NCBI GenBank assembly: GCA_964030475.1 | Contig: CAXIPT010000011.1 | Location: forward strand, 2,631,938-2,695,937 | Length of the DNA: 64,000 nt | Direction of reading: 5' to 3' | Origin: Tethya wilhelma | Lineage: Eukaryota > Porifera > Demospongiae > Tethyida > Tethyidae | Shown here: piece by piece, positions 33,861 through 45,791 of the stretch | Layout of the letters: each line of letters starts with the position of its first letter | Position numbering within the stretch: position 1 is the stretch's first letter | The notes under the pieces: generated by a model | Told to the model about the DNA's origin: nothing | Databases searched by the model: none | What the model saw: the letters and a program-made list of their open reading frames with translations, nothing else | Program-made: the position numbers and the translations under genes

Positions 33861-34795
33861 TACTTGTTGAATATATAATACTTACACTAGCTCTATACTT
33901 TCATTTTTTTCCTGTTGGTTCCAGGCATCTTGAATACTTGCCACCTGGTGTCAGCCTCTTTTGAAGATCTCTTTCCCTTTGATGAGGGCTTGTTGTTGTG
34001 TTGTAAAAAAAGCAGTAGCCAGCTGTCTAGTTGTAAGATCCCGCGCAGAATCTTCATGCGCAATCATTCTATACTTCTGGTTGAGATTTGTGGTGATGCA
34101 ATTATGACGCAATTCCTCCTGCCCACAATATTCGCGTGTTGCTGTGTCCAACCACCCTTATTATGATTACTAAATTATGAATAATTCATTTTACCGCTAC
34201 CAAATACTGTTGCTATGGCAACCAAATTTTGGGACCAAACACCTAATGGTAAAGTATCCAAATTTGGGTGGAAATGATGTTCCCAATATATAGGCATAAA
34301 GATATGGCACAAAAACACCATTTTCTATATAATGCACATCAAAATGCTGATTTTTTTATGTGCATATATCGGAGACGTTTCCACCCAAATTCAGATACTT
34401 CACTGTAAGACGCTTATGGTCCAAAAATTTGGTCAACAGTATTAGGTAGCAGTAAACCCAATTATGTATAAAAATTGTTAATTGTTTATAATTATCTGGT
34501 CACATGACCTTGTCGTTTATTAATTAACTCATCACCCAAATATGGGGTCAATATCTCCATGGGAACCCTAACTCCTAGAACAAAAGGAAAAAATGCTTAA
34601 TATTATAGGGTCACATGACTATCAAACTTTGTGTGAACATTATACAATCCTTGATATGTACTATGTCTCAGAGTTTGATATTATATGCTCATTCTTGGAT
34701 TGAAATATTTTAAGTTCAATTTTAATTAGGCCTTAATATGCAAACCATGCCTTAATGTACCTGAGTTGTGATATCTTGCTCTAGCTAAAGTAGAC
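33861..34795. other. No gene; distant family zeta-like sequence near 34190-34745
   Basis: A minus ORF at 34151-33951 (LTTRQLATAFFTTQQQALIK) is not recognised. At 34201 GTTGCTATGGCAACC, another X-box-like palindrome, lies in AT-rich sequence with repeated acatgac-type blocks similar to zeta elements; no TIRs found. Confidence 0.4.
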
Positions 34796-36466
34796 AAGCA
34801 TGTGATCATCTTAATGGATGAAAGAAGTTATCATCTATGACAAGCATTCAGGTACATTTTGTTGATGTGTTTATGAAATCCATTTTAGATTTCTGTCTAA
34901 ATACAGGTGCAATAGTTGGCTTCATTAATGTAAGAGATGTACATTCCCATTTAGAGGAATTTGCAAGAGATGTTGAACAGGGCAAGGTGGAAAATGACCA
35001 ACCAGCAAATTCCATGCTACTATTGATGGTAAGAGGGCTGTTCTCCAAGCTATCTTTTCCGTATACCCTGTTCCAGTTTCAGGTAATCAGAAAATAAGGG
35101 AAAAAACATTTGCAGCTTAACTAGAGGCTCTAATTTTAATCCCTATAGCTTGTTATCTATTCTAGGTGACCAGATGTTTCAACCATTCTGGGAGGCAGTG
35201 TCGACACTAGAGCGGTGTGGATTTAAAGTATTAGCTCTGACATGTGATGGGCTGTCAGCTAATCGTCGGTTGTTTAAGATCCGCTCAACTACTCCATCAT
35301 CTGGTCCTACGTACAAGGTGCTGCTAGTGAAGTGCGGTACATCTACCTCATATCTGATCCACCACACTTATGAAGACCGTGAGGAATGCTGGGGCCTCAA
35401 AAAGAGCTAGGCTCCTTTGGGTATGTACATGCAGTTTAAATATACCTGTTAATATTGTTCATACTGTTTCAGTGATTGTATTACTATAATTTCTGAAACA
35501 GGACAATGGGAAGTATATCACCTGGTCCCATCTTACTGAGCTCTACCACAAAAACCGGTCATACTCTTAGACGCCAGGACTTGCTCTTGTACCTAAGCTC
35601 AAATATGAACATATCAGCTTGAGTAGCTTTTCTGGCTGTCCAGGTATGTTGGTTAATATTTGAGTTTATGTAGTCATAATACTTTTATAGTAAAATATAC
35701 AATTAGTATTGAGTGGTCAAGTTTGAAACGAGAGGAGATTGAAGAGACAATTAATTTCACCGAAGTGTTCGATAAATTTTTCAATTGTGTCAACATGAGC
35801 TCCTTTTTTGCTGGAAAGTTACAACGTTCAGCCTTCAAATCTCCTTACAGATCTGCATCAGACTTTCATCTAACAGTCATTGAGATCATAGTTAAAAAAC
35901 TGCAACATGATCAAAGTATTATTATCTATATGCTCTATGTGAATAATTTATGAACTTCTGTTCTCAGGTTACTCATGTATATAGGCCAGCCCTTGGGATA
36001 TTGATACAAATTCATGATTGCAGCCTTTAAATTGGGTTTTAAACCTCCAAAACTTCCCCATATTTGTGCATGCATCACTGTTATCAAAAAATATATATAC
36101 TCTTTTTTATAGTGAAATCATTCATTGAAATGACCCAGAGAAAATCCCTGGTGTCAGTGTCTTTCTCAGTGGCAGAATTCCACAAGATCCTCTGGAAAAG
36201 TTTTTTGGACAGCAAAGCCAATGGTGGCGTTTTAAGTGACAACCCAAATGTGTCAGAGTTTTTGAAGAACATGCAGGCTTTAAGGGTGATTGATGAAGGA
36301 GTATGTAGAAATGTTAGAGGCAATTGTCGAGGTGACAAAGGAAAAGAAAAACAATGTGAAGCAGAGTACATCAACAAAGAACTGCCAAAGAGGAAGTCAA
36401 GAGCTAGCAGAAAGCAATATACAGTTGCATTGAATAACTTCTTTACATCACTTGATTGTTGGTAGC
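34796..36466 (+). pseudogene. P-element-like transposase pseudogene with introns
   Basis: Exon pieces with GT..AG borders: DKHSG (ends 34851), 55-nt intron, AIVGFINVRDVHSHLEEFAR ... MVRGLFSKLSFPY (34907-35082), 83-nt intron, GDQMFQPFWEAVSTLERCGF and ALTCDGLSANRRLFKI (35166 on), RYIYLISDPPHL in a shifted frame, then DNGKYITWSHLTELYHKN and LVPKLKYEHISLSSFS (35502-35643), TEVFDKFFNCVNMSSFFAGK with SPYRSASDF, and SDNPNVSEFLKNMQALRVI near 36240-36300. These are consecutive blocks of the P-element/THAP9-type catalytic region. Lesions: a small deletion after MDE, frameshifts near 35330 and 36210, and a stop near 35561. The THAP finger is not visible upstream. Short introns suggest a host-like gene structure. 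Confidence 0.85.
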
Positions 36467-36640
36467 TATTATTATAATACTTTTTGTGCAAGTGCTTTTA
36501 ACCCACCCTGGAACATAAGTTTTAAATCATCATGTTTTCGTGTGTAATTATGAAAGAAAGTCATTCATGTACATAACAATATCTATGGTTAAAAATGTTA
36601 CAACAACATTTAAGTGGACTTGGAAATGAATAGTTCTTTC

Positions 36641-37440
36641 CTAGCTCTTTGAAAAAGTCTTTCTTTTTGACTGCTTGTACATTTCTAGGCAAGTAGAAGC
36701 ATATGAGAACCCTCTTACTCTTACATACAACTCGACAAGCATCTTCAGCACTTTGCTTGAAACTTTTTCGCTGCTATCAACGGTTAAGATGCACCATGTG
36801 AACAACACATCCTCATCCTTCATGAGCCCATCCAAAATCATCTTTTTACTTCCACCGTCCATTTTTGTTACAGCAGAGATGGTAATTTTTTGTCGAATAT
36901 TACATTCCATGGATTCAAACAATGTATATGTTTCATCAGTAATATGCCGTAATCTACCTCGGTCAACAGAATTGACCCATGCTTCAGTTGCATCATCATC
37001 ATTGAAGGCATCGTCAGTGATGTTGAAGACGCAAAATAACATGTCCTCTTTCCGGCCATGTTGGCTCTTGTCGATGTCACTTTTCACTCTGCGACAGACA
37101 GCCAGTTACATATCTCAATGCCATCTTCTCTTTTAGCGTAATTAGATTCGATTGTTTTCCTTGGTCGTGAGAAGCAATTCGAAAACTACCCTTGATCAGG
37201 TCTGTGAAGAGCAAACACAGGTTCTGCATGTAACGTTATGAATGAACTCGTTCCACATTGAAATAAATAAAGCACTGGTTCTTAGCTGGTGGTACGATTT
37301 CCACATGTTCTCTCTGTACTTGAAGCGATCGACCTGGTTTGAAGCAGGTGCAAAGACTAGAAATCATGCCTTGAGAAAAGTTACTAATAGTTTCTCTCAT
37401 CTCTTGCCAGTGTAACAACAAGCTGTTTCCACACATGACA
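36641..37440 (-). pseudogene. Uncharacterised TE-associated ORF, convergent to the P-like transposase
   Basis: Main frame 37087-36641 (148 codons): RVKSDIDKSQHGRKEDMLFC, DDATEAWVNSVDRGRLRHIT, VLFTWCILTVDSSEK and a C-terminus VRGFSYASTCLEMYKQSKRK. Upstream in shifted frames are ALRYVTG and VCRR, which together resemble a YVxGYVCRK motif. I recall this combination (an AWxxxVxRG block, WC[MI]L, RGFSxxSxxxExYKQ) from unannotated animal proteins linked to transposons, but know no function. A further 66-codon frame at 37436-37236 may be an upstream exon. The C-terminal end faces the P-like transposase 3' end 175 bp away. One clear frameshift near 37080. Confidence 0.5.
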
Positions 37441-38004
37441 GCTGCTTCAGCATGTGGAGAGGGAACTACATGTGAATCCAGTTAAAACAGATCTTACAGC
37501 CCGTTGCAATATGTCCATTGAGGTGACCGTGTCTTGGTTGCCTGCATTAGTAGTTTTAAAACATTTAGCAGGATAAACCCCAACCATAGTTAACTTGAGC
37601 TGGTACTGATAACCAAAGCAAGTACATTAGTTTTCAGAATCTTATTTACCAGAATTGGAGATTGCAGCCATCTCACAAGTTCAGTTGACGTTACTAAGAG
37701 ACCACTTCAGAGTGCAGATGATTCTAAATTAATAGCACATCCTCTTATTGCCAAGAGTTTTCCGGTAAATTCGGTCTATGTCCGGTCCAACTCGGAGTGT
37801 TTCGTGAAATTTAATTTCGCGTCCATGTTTCCAATTCCGGTTGGTGAGGTTAATTATCTATGATTGAACCCACTAGAGGTGTATGCAAAGCAGTAGCTGC
37901 ACAGATTGAGATCTCTAATTATTATGGGAGGAAGCTGAGACTTTGGCACCTCATCATAACGTTAAACAAGCTATTTAGACCTGTAACTGAGTGCTCAGTG
38001 TAGT
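37441..38004. other. No gene seen
   Basis: At 37992-38004 GCTCAGTGTAGTTGAGG resembles a lone family gamma end fused directly to the next element. Confidence 0.4.
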
Positions 38005-38560
38005 TGAGGCCTGGGTCAGTCATTTACCTTAACTTTGGCTTAAATATACAAGATTACAATATCTTCGTAACCAATTAACTTTTTTCCATGAAACTGAAAA
38101 CTCAAATTGCCTGGACTAATATTGACCAATTGATATGCAAATTACATCATTTGATCTTTTTGGGTAGCAATTTATGAATAATTAATTAGGCGGAGGTCAA
38201 CACTTATTGCTACGGCAACCAAACTTTATCAACTTGATCAGTACATGATGCTTAACAAATGGTTGTTGGGAGGTGTCGTCATGCATTACTAAATTAAGAT
38301 ATTCAATATTTTCTATTAAATGCACACTAGGCGAAAGCTTCTTCTCGGTCATATCTCCTGAATAGTATGACGAAATTTTACCCCCCTTTGTTTATGATGA
38401 TACGATCCTGTTCTCAAGTTTTAGCAACAGGGGAAGTCCTCCGGAAAATGAATTATTCATATTTTTAGTGATATTGTTATTTTCATAAGTATTAATTATT
38501 TAGCTTGGAAAATTTGGAAACATGTAATAGAAAGGGTATATTTTGAGGGGATGCAATAAT
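38005..38560. mobile_element. Family zeta element, copy 3 (right end lost)
   Basis: Starts AGGCCTGGGTCAGTCATT; shares caatatcttcgtaacc/atgaaactgaa blocks with copy 2 and TTGCTACGGCAACCAAAC, a mutated X-box-like palindrome. No matching right terminus. Confidence 0.6.
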
Positions 38561-38569
38561 ATTTAGCAA

Positions 38570-40930
38570 AGAAGGTAGTAGTATGATTTTTTATTATGGA
38601 TGTTTAGCTAATTGACCCATGCCCTTGATACCGCAGAGTGCTGTGTGACAGTGACGTGGTAAGGACCAAATTCTTCTCAGGATATTGTTAAAGGATACCT
38701 CCAGATTCTGCAACTTGAAAAAGGATAGAAGAACCATAAAGAGATAAACAATAACTGAAAAAAAAAGACGAGTCTTGACACAAGGGTCACAGCAAGAAAA
38801 GATATGAAGAATACAATTAGCCTTCCTACACATATCTTTAGTGACAGCCAAAATGTGATCATCGTCAGAAAGGTTGTACACATGTATGTGAACAAGGTGA
38901 CAAGAACAGGAAGGTTCTTGCCAAGGAAACTGAAGAGAGGTCAGGAGAGTTGTAGAACTTAACGAGTTGATTCTGCAGATTGCAAAACTGAGTAAGACGA
39001 AACACCAAGCATCCTAGGAAGAGCAGCCGGAGAGGGTGCTAAAAGGTTTATGTCATCAGCATAACAGGCAATGCCGACACCATGCTTCTCAAGCTCTCTA
39101 ATAAGATCATCAAGGTAGATGGTAAACAAAATGGGTACCACCCTGATGGACACTATTGGAGGTACCAAAAGGGGCAGAGAGATAGTCCTCCCACCGAACC
39201 CTCAGTTTCCGTGAGAAATACCAAGAAAAAAGAAGTTTGATGACCAGAGGAGGGAGATCTCTATCGAGCAGCTTCTTGAAGAGGAGAGAATAATCATTCC
39301 TATCAAAAGCCTTACTGGCATCAGGAAAACAAGGGTAAACACTAGAATCTCTCTGCATGTAGCTATGAATAACATCCCTAACAAAACCAGTACATAAGTC
39401 TGCAGTTTAAAGCCAAATTGAAGAGGTGATGGTAGTGAAAGCAGATACCATTCATAATTATCCGAACAGGCTGAATCTTTACCAGGCTTCAACAATGATA
39501 CAGTCACAAAGACCAGCAGGGATCGATATAGCTAACATTGCAAAAAAAAGTTGAGAGATCAGATAGAATGACAGAGGACCTCTTTGGCAGAGATAAAAGT
39601 GATTTGAAGAAAGAGAAGTACCATCATGTTTAGAGCGAGTCCAATACCAACTCAGGGGAGATTGAAATATCATCACTAGATAAACTGTGAGAAATAGAAT
39701 CCAATGGATAACAGGAATAAAGTTCAGCATCAGGGTTTAGTCTAAGATTAAGAAGAGAACTTAACTAGGACGAGAATATCTCAGAAACTTCATCAGTAGA
39801 ACTTACACCGTCTCAGACTTCGAAAGACTCTTGACATGCTTCCAAAATTCTTGTGAACTACAGTTCCTTAGTGAGTGGGCTAAATTTTCCCAACGTAAGT
39901 GGTCCTGCGACGACGAAGGCACCGAACTTCACATTTGAAATGTTGCTTGGAGTTGTTCTTAATTTGAAACAGTAAGCTTGACTGAGGACAACCACACCTG
40001 GGCAGATGACCTAAGTTGTGATTCCACCCGGACAGACATGTCTTGGAGTGATGAGAGTCATGAGATCTAGGCTTAGGGAGACAGACTGAACAGGCAGAAA
40101 GTATGCAATTAAGTATGTAGTCATAGTAGTCATCAATAACAGAAAAGTGAGGCGTGCAAGAAGGGTCAACACAGTTGATAACATTAGGATGGAGATCCTA
40201 AAAGATTGAGGATACATAATGACAATAAGTAGAGGAAACATCCATTAGTCACTTTAAACCAGTTAACAGAATGAGGGCGAGGAGCAAATGGAGAAAGAGA
40301 GTTAGAGGAAAGGGATGAGACATGAAAGATTGCAGAAAATTAAAGGTACAATGAAGAGAGAGATGATCAGAAAGTTATCCACAGAGTCTTGAGCAACAAA
40401 AAGATCAACAAAACAGCTAGGAGAGTGGGAGGAATGATAATTTAAGAAAAATGAGAAAGATCATCATTATGGTAAGTATAGTTAATATTACAATGCTCAT
40501 CAATAGCAGAAAGGTTATGAGAACTCATAAAAACGAGCTCAAAACAGTTAACACTAGAACGAGAGAGATCAACATTAAAATCACCAACTATAATAACATT
40601 GTGAAGGCTTTTGCCAGAGATAATACCATCAAGTTCACAGATGCACTCAGCAAATTCATGATGAGAGGCTGAAGTGGAGTAATCATTGGGTAATTACACA
40701 CAAACAAAAAGAATGATGAAAGGAGAATCATCAGGAACATTACATGCATAAAGCGATAGAGATTGCACAGATCCTCTTAGAATTAGTAAAGATCCTATGG
40801 ACAAATGGAAAAAGAATCTTGTGATAAAGTTATACCACTACTACCAAATGGACGACCACAAATAACTAATGAATCAATTGAATCCAAGCCGCTCACACCA
40901 TATATATACACCTTGCTTCAGTGATGATGC
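38570..40930 (-). pseudogene. Non-LTR retrotransposon (endonuclease plus reverse transcriptase), degenerate
   Basis: Read leftwards from about 40930: VSGLDSIDSLVICGRPFG, then SPFIILFVCVYLPN and SLHNVIIVGDFNVDLSR, an apurinic-type endonuclease with the GDFN catalytic motif. Reverse transcriptase follows: LLKPGKDSACSDNY (39480), PDASKAFDRNDYSLLFKKLL, SAPFGTSNSVHQGG, PILFTIYLDDLIRELEKHG and IACYADDINLLAPSP with the YADD active site, then DMCRKANCILHIFSCCDP and FNNILRRIWSLPRHCHTA at the C-terminus (38890-38600). Endonuclease-then-RT order and these blocks fit the CR1/L2/Jockey group. Many stops and frameshifts. No 3' tail or target duplication identified. Confidence 0.85.
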
Positions 40931-40967
40931 TGTGTCCACAGACGATGTTGAGCTTGTTGGGTTCTGT

Positions 40968-41036
40968 CAAGAGTAAATAAGGGAGAGAGAGTGTCAAACG
41001 GCGCATACCCGTGTAGAAACACTGTGTGCAAAGTAA
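40968..41036. repeat. Direct repeat R1, upstream of gene A
   Basis: caagagtaaataagggagag ... acccgtgtagaaacactgtg ... gcaaagtaa. About 69-70 bp with four to five differences from the copy at 48533-48604. Each copy precedes an unrelated ORF at similar distance (163 and 72 bp). It could be a shared 5' UTR/promoter or an element end. Confidence 0.7.
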
Positions 41037-41198
41037 CATGACATGCACGTGATAAAACAACGGATATCTATCCGTAATCTGTTAGTAAATCTCTACCTTG
41101 ACGTTTTAAATAGGGCGTGGTTAGTTACCTTTCGTCATACGTTACCTAGCGGTGAAATAAAAAACCACGCAAATAGAAAACAGCTGTTCCAGAATTCC

Positions 41199-41725
41199 AT
41201 GACTAGCTCGCAAGCAATGGAGGATGTAACAAACCTGCTAGGAAAGCTAAGATGGGATGACTGTCAGTCTCAAGAAGTTGTGAAAAAGAGCAAGACTGTT
41301 ACTTTCACTCTGGACCAACTGGAGAAAGCTGGTAGGGACAAGTATCCTGATCTTAAGTTTACTTATTGTCCAACTGAAAGTGGAGATGGTTTATTGACTT
41401 GTTCAAGGAGAGAGATGCACAATCATCCTCCACTAGGCCTGGTTAGCCGAGTACAAGTTGTTATTGATCAAGATGGTAAGTATGACTTCCAGGTTCTGCT
41501 GTTTAATAAAGAGAGGGGAAGCATTTCTACCAGTGAAGAGTACCTAGCATTGTGTGGCCAGATATCATTCACAAGTGGATACAAGTTTTGTCCAGGCTTC
41601 AATCCTGAACCACATATTATGATGTTATTCGATACGATCCAAAAAATTTGAGACGTACAAAGCACCCCATTGAACGGATAGATTCATCCAAATGTACCTT
41701 GTGGCATAAACTAGCAAAAAATGCC
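41199..41725 (+). CDS. Gene A: uncharacterised lineage-specific protein
   Basis: The ORF is open from 41043, but MTSSQAMEDVTNLLGKLRWD at 41199 is the likelier start, since the codons before it include direct-repeat flank and the composition changes there. The product runs LKFTYCPTESGDGLLTC, MHNHPPLGLVSRVQVVIDQD and SFTSGYKFCPGFNPE. The plus frame ends at 41651, but a one-base shift near 41620 continues YDVIRYDPKNLRRTKHPIER and SSKCTLWHKLAKNASVC up to 41728, where the inverted duplication begins. No known domain; two Cys/His-containing blocks (FTYCP, REMHNH) could bind metal. No intron is evident. It may be a truncated gene whose 3' part was lost at the assembly join. Confidence 0.5.
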
Positions 41726-41728
41726 AGT

Positions 41729-43224
41729 GTGTGTGTGTGATAATAATTCATGTGTTCGAATTAATTTGCAAGTGTTAAAAAAAGTATAATTATCAGTTGA
41801 GCAATGACTTTGTGTTTACATGTGATGTCAACAACCCATCTCTTAAATTTTGGCCAGCAAGTGTAGATTTTCCCTGTGAAGCAGCTAGTTTTTGTTGAGT
41901 AGCACTGATAAATTCACCAAGACGAGTATGGCACAGTTTACGGCTAAGTTCTTTGTATACAGATTTAATAGAAGAATCAAAACTTTCCACGTTTGTAGTA
42001 TTATTTTTATCAGACAGTTGGTAATCAGAGACTTGAATTGCTGTTGTAACTCGAGAGTAGCTTCCATTTGTTTTACTGTCACTTCAATCATTTCAGGACC
42101 ATATTTTTTGAACGTACTATCATTTGCATTCTCCATTACACAGCTGTGAAGTGTTCTTAGAAATGACAGAAACTCTTTTGAAGGGAAATACATATGTCCT
42201 CTATCTCTGTACTTTAGTTCTTCAGGAATGTGGTTCTTATCTTCACATTGAATACATTTCAGTATAAGTATTTCATGTTCTATACTCTTTTTTTGATCAG
42301 ATTTGCAAATACGTTTGTCATATCGAGCATGCTACATACTTGCAAGTGCAGCACCAGTGGCGGATCCAGGGGGGGGGAGGGGGGGTCAGCTGCACCCCCC
42401 TTTTGCCCAGAAATTCAATTATTCATTATGCTTTTATACGAAAAGTGACCGCTTGTAACTTACTTTAGAATCTTGAATGACGCTTTATCAAAGCCAAATA
42501 AGCCTAAAAAGAGAATTTCTTGCACAAAAACCTCTAAGAAGACACTAGAGAGAGCTCAGTAGCTACGTAGCGTGAGCTCACTCTGCTCAAGATTTAAAAA
42601 TGGGTGGAGCTAAATCACGTGGAATGGGTGTGGTTTACAAAAAATGGGCGTGGTTTTCAAAAATTTGCGGCACGCTTTGCGCGCAAATATTTCTGAACCC
42701 CCCATTCTAATTTTCTGGATCCGCCACTGAGCACCACAAAATCGATAATAAACAGAATCTGTGTCATGATCTATACATGTTGTAGGATTATCACTTGAGC
42801 TCATGGGTTGCAATATACACTGCTGAACTGTTGACACACGTTTGAGCAGATATTTATATACTGCATTGCATAAAGATATCATTATCGCATCCCTAACATC
42901 TTTCTCAACAGACAATCCTTCACAAAAACCAACCCACCTCTGCTGTACACGGGCAAGATCCTCATTCTTTCGGGGGTTAATTTTGACATCAGATAAGCCT
43001 TTGTCAGGGGCAGTAGAAACACACTACAATACTGATGCCATTCAAGTTGTATTTGTCTTTACCTTTGTCACATGATTTATATAGTGAGGCAAACACATTT
43101 ACCAGAGTACGCAGCAATCCAGTAACCAACTGCTGAGAACGTAACATTGTCCAAAAGTCTTGTCGCGAACTGTTTTCTATGACATGTGACTCTTTACTCA
43201 GTGATTCATTCACGTACAAAAAAC
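41729..43224 (-). repeat. 1,496-bp inverted duplication, left copy (gene B 3' part)
   Basis: Reverse complement of 48952-50447, of exactly equal length. Peptides on both copies agree throughout; the one difference I noticed is in a G-run (9 G then A, against 8 G then AA). It carries the 3' portion of gene B: LYVNESLSKESHVIENS at the right, FPSKEFLSFLRTLHSCVMEN in the middle and ISATQQKLAASQGKSTLAG at the left. The right end is an undetermined base (43225) and the left end is a (GT)n tract that in the other copy abuts a run of N. Confidence 0.9.
42355..42729. mobile_element. Family delta element (CAGTGGCGGATCCAG ends), copy 1
   Basis: 375 bp with inverted CAGTGGCGGATCCAG ends and a perfect 5-bp duplication AGCAC on each side. 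It interrupts the gene B frame after FCGA; removal restores the reading into LASM. Same insertion as 49447-49821 because it lies inside the inverted duplication. Confidence 0.9.
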
Positions 43225-43225
43225 N

Positions 43226-43750
43226 CCTTGAGTAGGTTTCCAACGTCAAATGTCAAGAGCAGCAAATTGAAGTCATTCCTAGTTATTTTTGTAGACCTAC
43301 TATAGGTCAACTGAACAAAATATATCTGGTTTGATGCAATCACGCATTGTTTTCCTTTGCGAGGGATTTCACTAAAAACACTAATTCGCAAATGATGGTC
43401 ACGTGACCAAAATGCCATACTACAATAGCAAATTTGGTGAGGCCTGGCTGTAAGTAACATTCTAGGACTATGTTATCGACTTTTTATGAGTGTTTGCAAG
43501 ATTCTTACTGCTTGTGACAAATGCGGCCGCACGCGGTGTACGTACGTGCATGCGTACATACGCGTACAATATTCTGGTCACGTGACCATTATTTTGCGAA
43601 TTTGTGGTTTATTGGAATGCCTCGCGAAGGAAAACAATGCACGATTACATCAAACTATATAAAATTTTCAGTTGACTTATAATAGGTCTACATAAATAAC
43701 TAGCAATGACTTCAATTTGCTGCTCTTGAAATTTGACGTTGGACACCCTG
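43226..43750. repeat. Foldback element with GGTCACGTGACC palindromes in both arms
   Basis: Left arm about 43240-43412 (aacgtcaaatgtcaagagca, gttttcctttgcgaggg, atggtcacgtgacc) is repeated inverted at about 43573-43742. The central 160 bp has the GC-rich run tgcggccgcacgcggtgtac. The 12-bp palindrome GGTCACGTGACC contains the E-box CACGTG. The left border coincides with the undetermined base at 43225. Confidence 0.8.
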
Positions 43751-44470
43751 CCTTGAGAGGAGATGACGCAATGAGAAATGTGGCGGCGCGCGGCCAGCTC
43801 CACCTGCTTAGCTACAGTACTGCAACCACATTGCAAAAGATCAGTCTTAGCAACAAGCTTGCCAGCTAAAGTTGTCAGAGCGTGCAGTGGTACCAAATTC
43901 AGCTGAAATTGGCGAATGCCACGGTAGTAGGTCAGTTTACAAGAGAAGCTCTTGCACTATTTTCAAAGCAATTGAGACAAGGGAAACTGTATACAGGGTA
44001 AGTAGTTATGTTGTTTTACTAAATTAGTATTTTTAAATGAAATTAAACACGCTTGTTCGGTGTATTTTTAGACCAATTTCGTAGTGACAGTTCACTACCA
44101 AATTTGACTGGACAATAGAGTGTGAGCTGGTATCTGTAGAAAGTTGGGAACAAGTCAAAACTTAGATATGCATATTGTGGCATATCTATGTAGCCCTGTA
44201 TATTCCAAGTCTAGGTACCTGCATGGTGTATTTCACATATTTTTTGTCACCATATCTTTGTTGATGCACATGTGTACTGATCAATTTCATGCTGTTCCCT
44301 CTCAGAGCTCCATAAATGCAAATCACTGATGCTAATATCGATGATCACTGTCATGTACTAAGGAGAACAGATCAAGATTTGTTTCACAGAAACTAGAGTT
44401 CTCAGTGTATTGGTAATACATATAGAAATTGTGTCATAAAGCATCATGTGACAAAATGAATTGTCAGGGG
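43751..44470. other. No gene seen
   Basis: Short ORFs only. Confidence 0.4.
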
Positions 44471-44719
44471 TTTTGTCTCATTAGCCCCGTTTACACGTAG
44501 CAGTAAACCAGGTACTTACCAGATTCAAATCACATTAATTTTGTGTAGCGTAAACGCAGGAAATCAGATTTGTAACCAGATTGTGTAACCTACTTCCTGA
44601 CCTAGTTTGATGGTCAATCAGATTTTAGCGCCAAAGTTGTTGTGTAAACAGCTGCACAGGATTTAAACCTGGTTGTGGTGCTAATTGTAGTACATGCATG
44701 CAGTGAAGATAAGTGATTT

Positions 44720-45555
44720 TGGTAAACTATGGCTTAATTGCCATTGAACATACTGGCCCAGGAGTGATAATGAGGTGAAAGCATTAATAAGCTTGTGGGG
44801 AGAGAGTAACATTCAAGAAGAACTGAATGGAGCAACAAGAAACAGGAACTTGAAACTTTTACATGTTTTCCTTCCTCATCCAGTTTCCTTGTTCTACTTG
44901 TTCAGCCTTTCAGCAATTTCTTTGAAAACTCTCCTCAGAGAAACGGATGAAATATTGGGGACCAGACCTGCTACTGAGGCACACCATTTATTGGATAGTG
45001 GCGAGGGAACAGCAGCAGAGGAACCATCACAAGAAGCAAAAGGTATATGTACACATCTAAAAAAAGTAATGTCTTGTTGATTGAAATTCTTCTGTAGATA
45101 CTACACCATGCATTCTTGACAGAGAGCAGTCTTGACACCAACTTGAATGTGGTGACTCAGGATGTAGATCCAAGCCCCGAACCTGCAGGCGAAACAGGTG
45201 CACTAATTAAGTCATTATATATTTCATTTATGCATAAACCACAAACACAACAACATACAGAACAACCTAAGAAAAAAAGAAAAGTGGAGAAAAAGACCCG
45301 TAAAGAGAAGGCACTGCAATCAGCTATGGATACTTTTGTCCAGTATCAGAGGGAGGCAGAGGAGAGATTTTTAAAACATGATGAAGAACTAAGAAAAAAA
45401 GAATTGGAAATGGAAGAAAGAAGGCAAAAGGAAAAGAGAGAGCATGAGTTTCGAATCATGCAGATAATTGGCCAGATGAATCGGTTATTATCAAGATTAT
45501 CAAGATTATCACGAGACACAATATTGACATTTACATGTATAACTATCATGTAACA
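44720..45555 (+). pseudogene. Myb/SANT-like partner protein of Harbinger H1
   Basis: Myb/SANT-like part: WPRSDNEVKALISLWGESNI followed by QEELNGATRNR (44750-44850). The middle of the trihelix is lost (LLHVFLPHPVSLFYL is not domain-like). It resumes with DEILGTRPATEAHHLLDSGE (44947 on), a donor AAAG|GTATAT at 45040 and the last exon from about 45093: SSLDTNLNVVTQDVDPSPEP, the exact nuclear-localisation heptapeptide PKKKRKV, and a coiled-coil rich in Glu, Arg and Lys (REAEERFLKHDEELRKKELE) up to the stop at 45553. In Harbinger elements this protein binds DNA and helps carry the transposase into the nucleus. Missing helices suggest loss of function. Confidence 0.75.
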
Positions 45556-45791
45556 AACTACATACCTGCTTAATAATTCTCTTGAGATCAAGAGGAAGGA
45601 AACATGTCTATATCTATTTGTGTGTGTGTGTGTATGCCATATTCAGTATGTATGAGCCACCTAATGATGTATTACATGTACATACTGTTACATGTATGCA
45701 TAACAGTAATAATTATTAATTTTGAACAGTCAATAATATTATACATACAACAAGGTAATACAATATATGTGTACATGTATAATATAGCTGT

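Noticed and set aside
41892..42149. Plus-strand ORF of 85 codons (and its mirror at 50284-50027)
   Set aside because: Antisense shadow of gene B, whose frame has better composition.
45250..45310. Vector or viral contamination because of the PKKKRKV peptide
   Set aside because: Surrounding sequence is Harbinger partner gene and is repeated in H2 with natural divergence.
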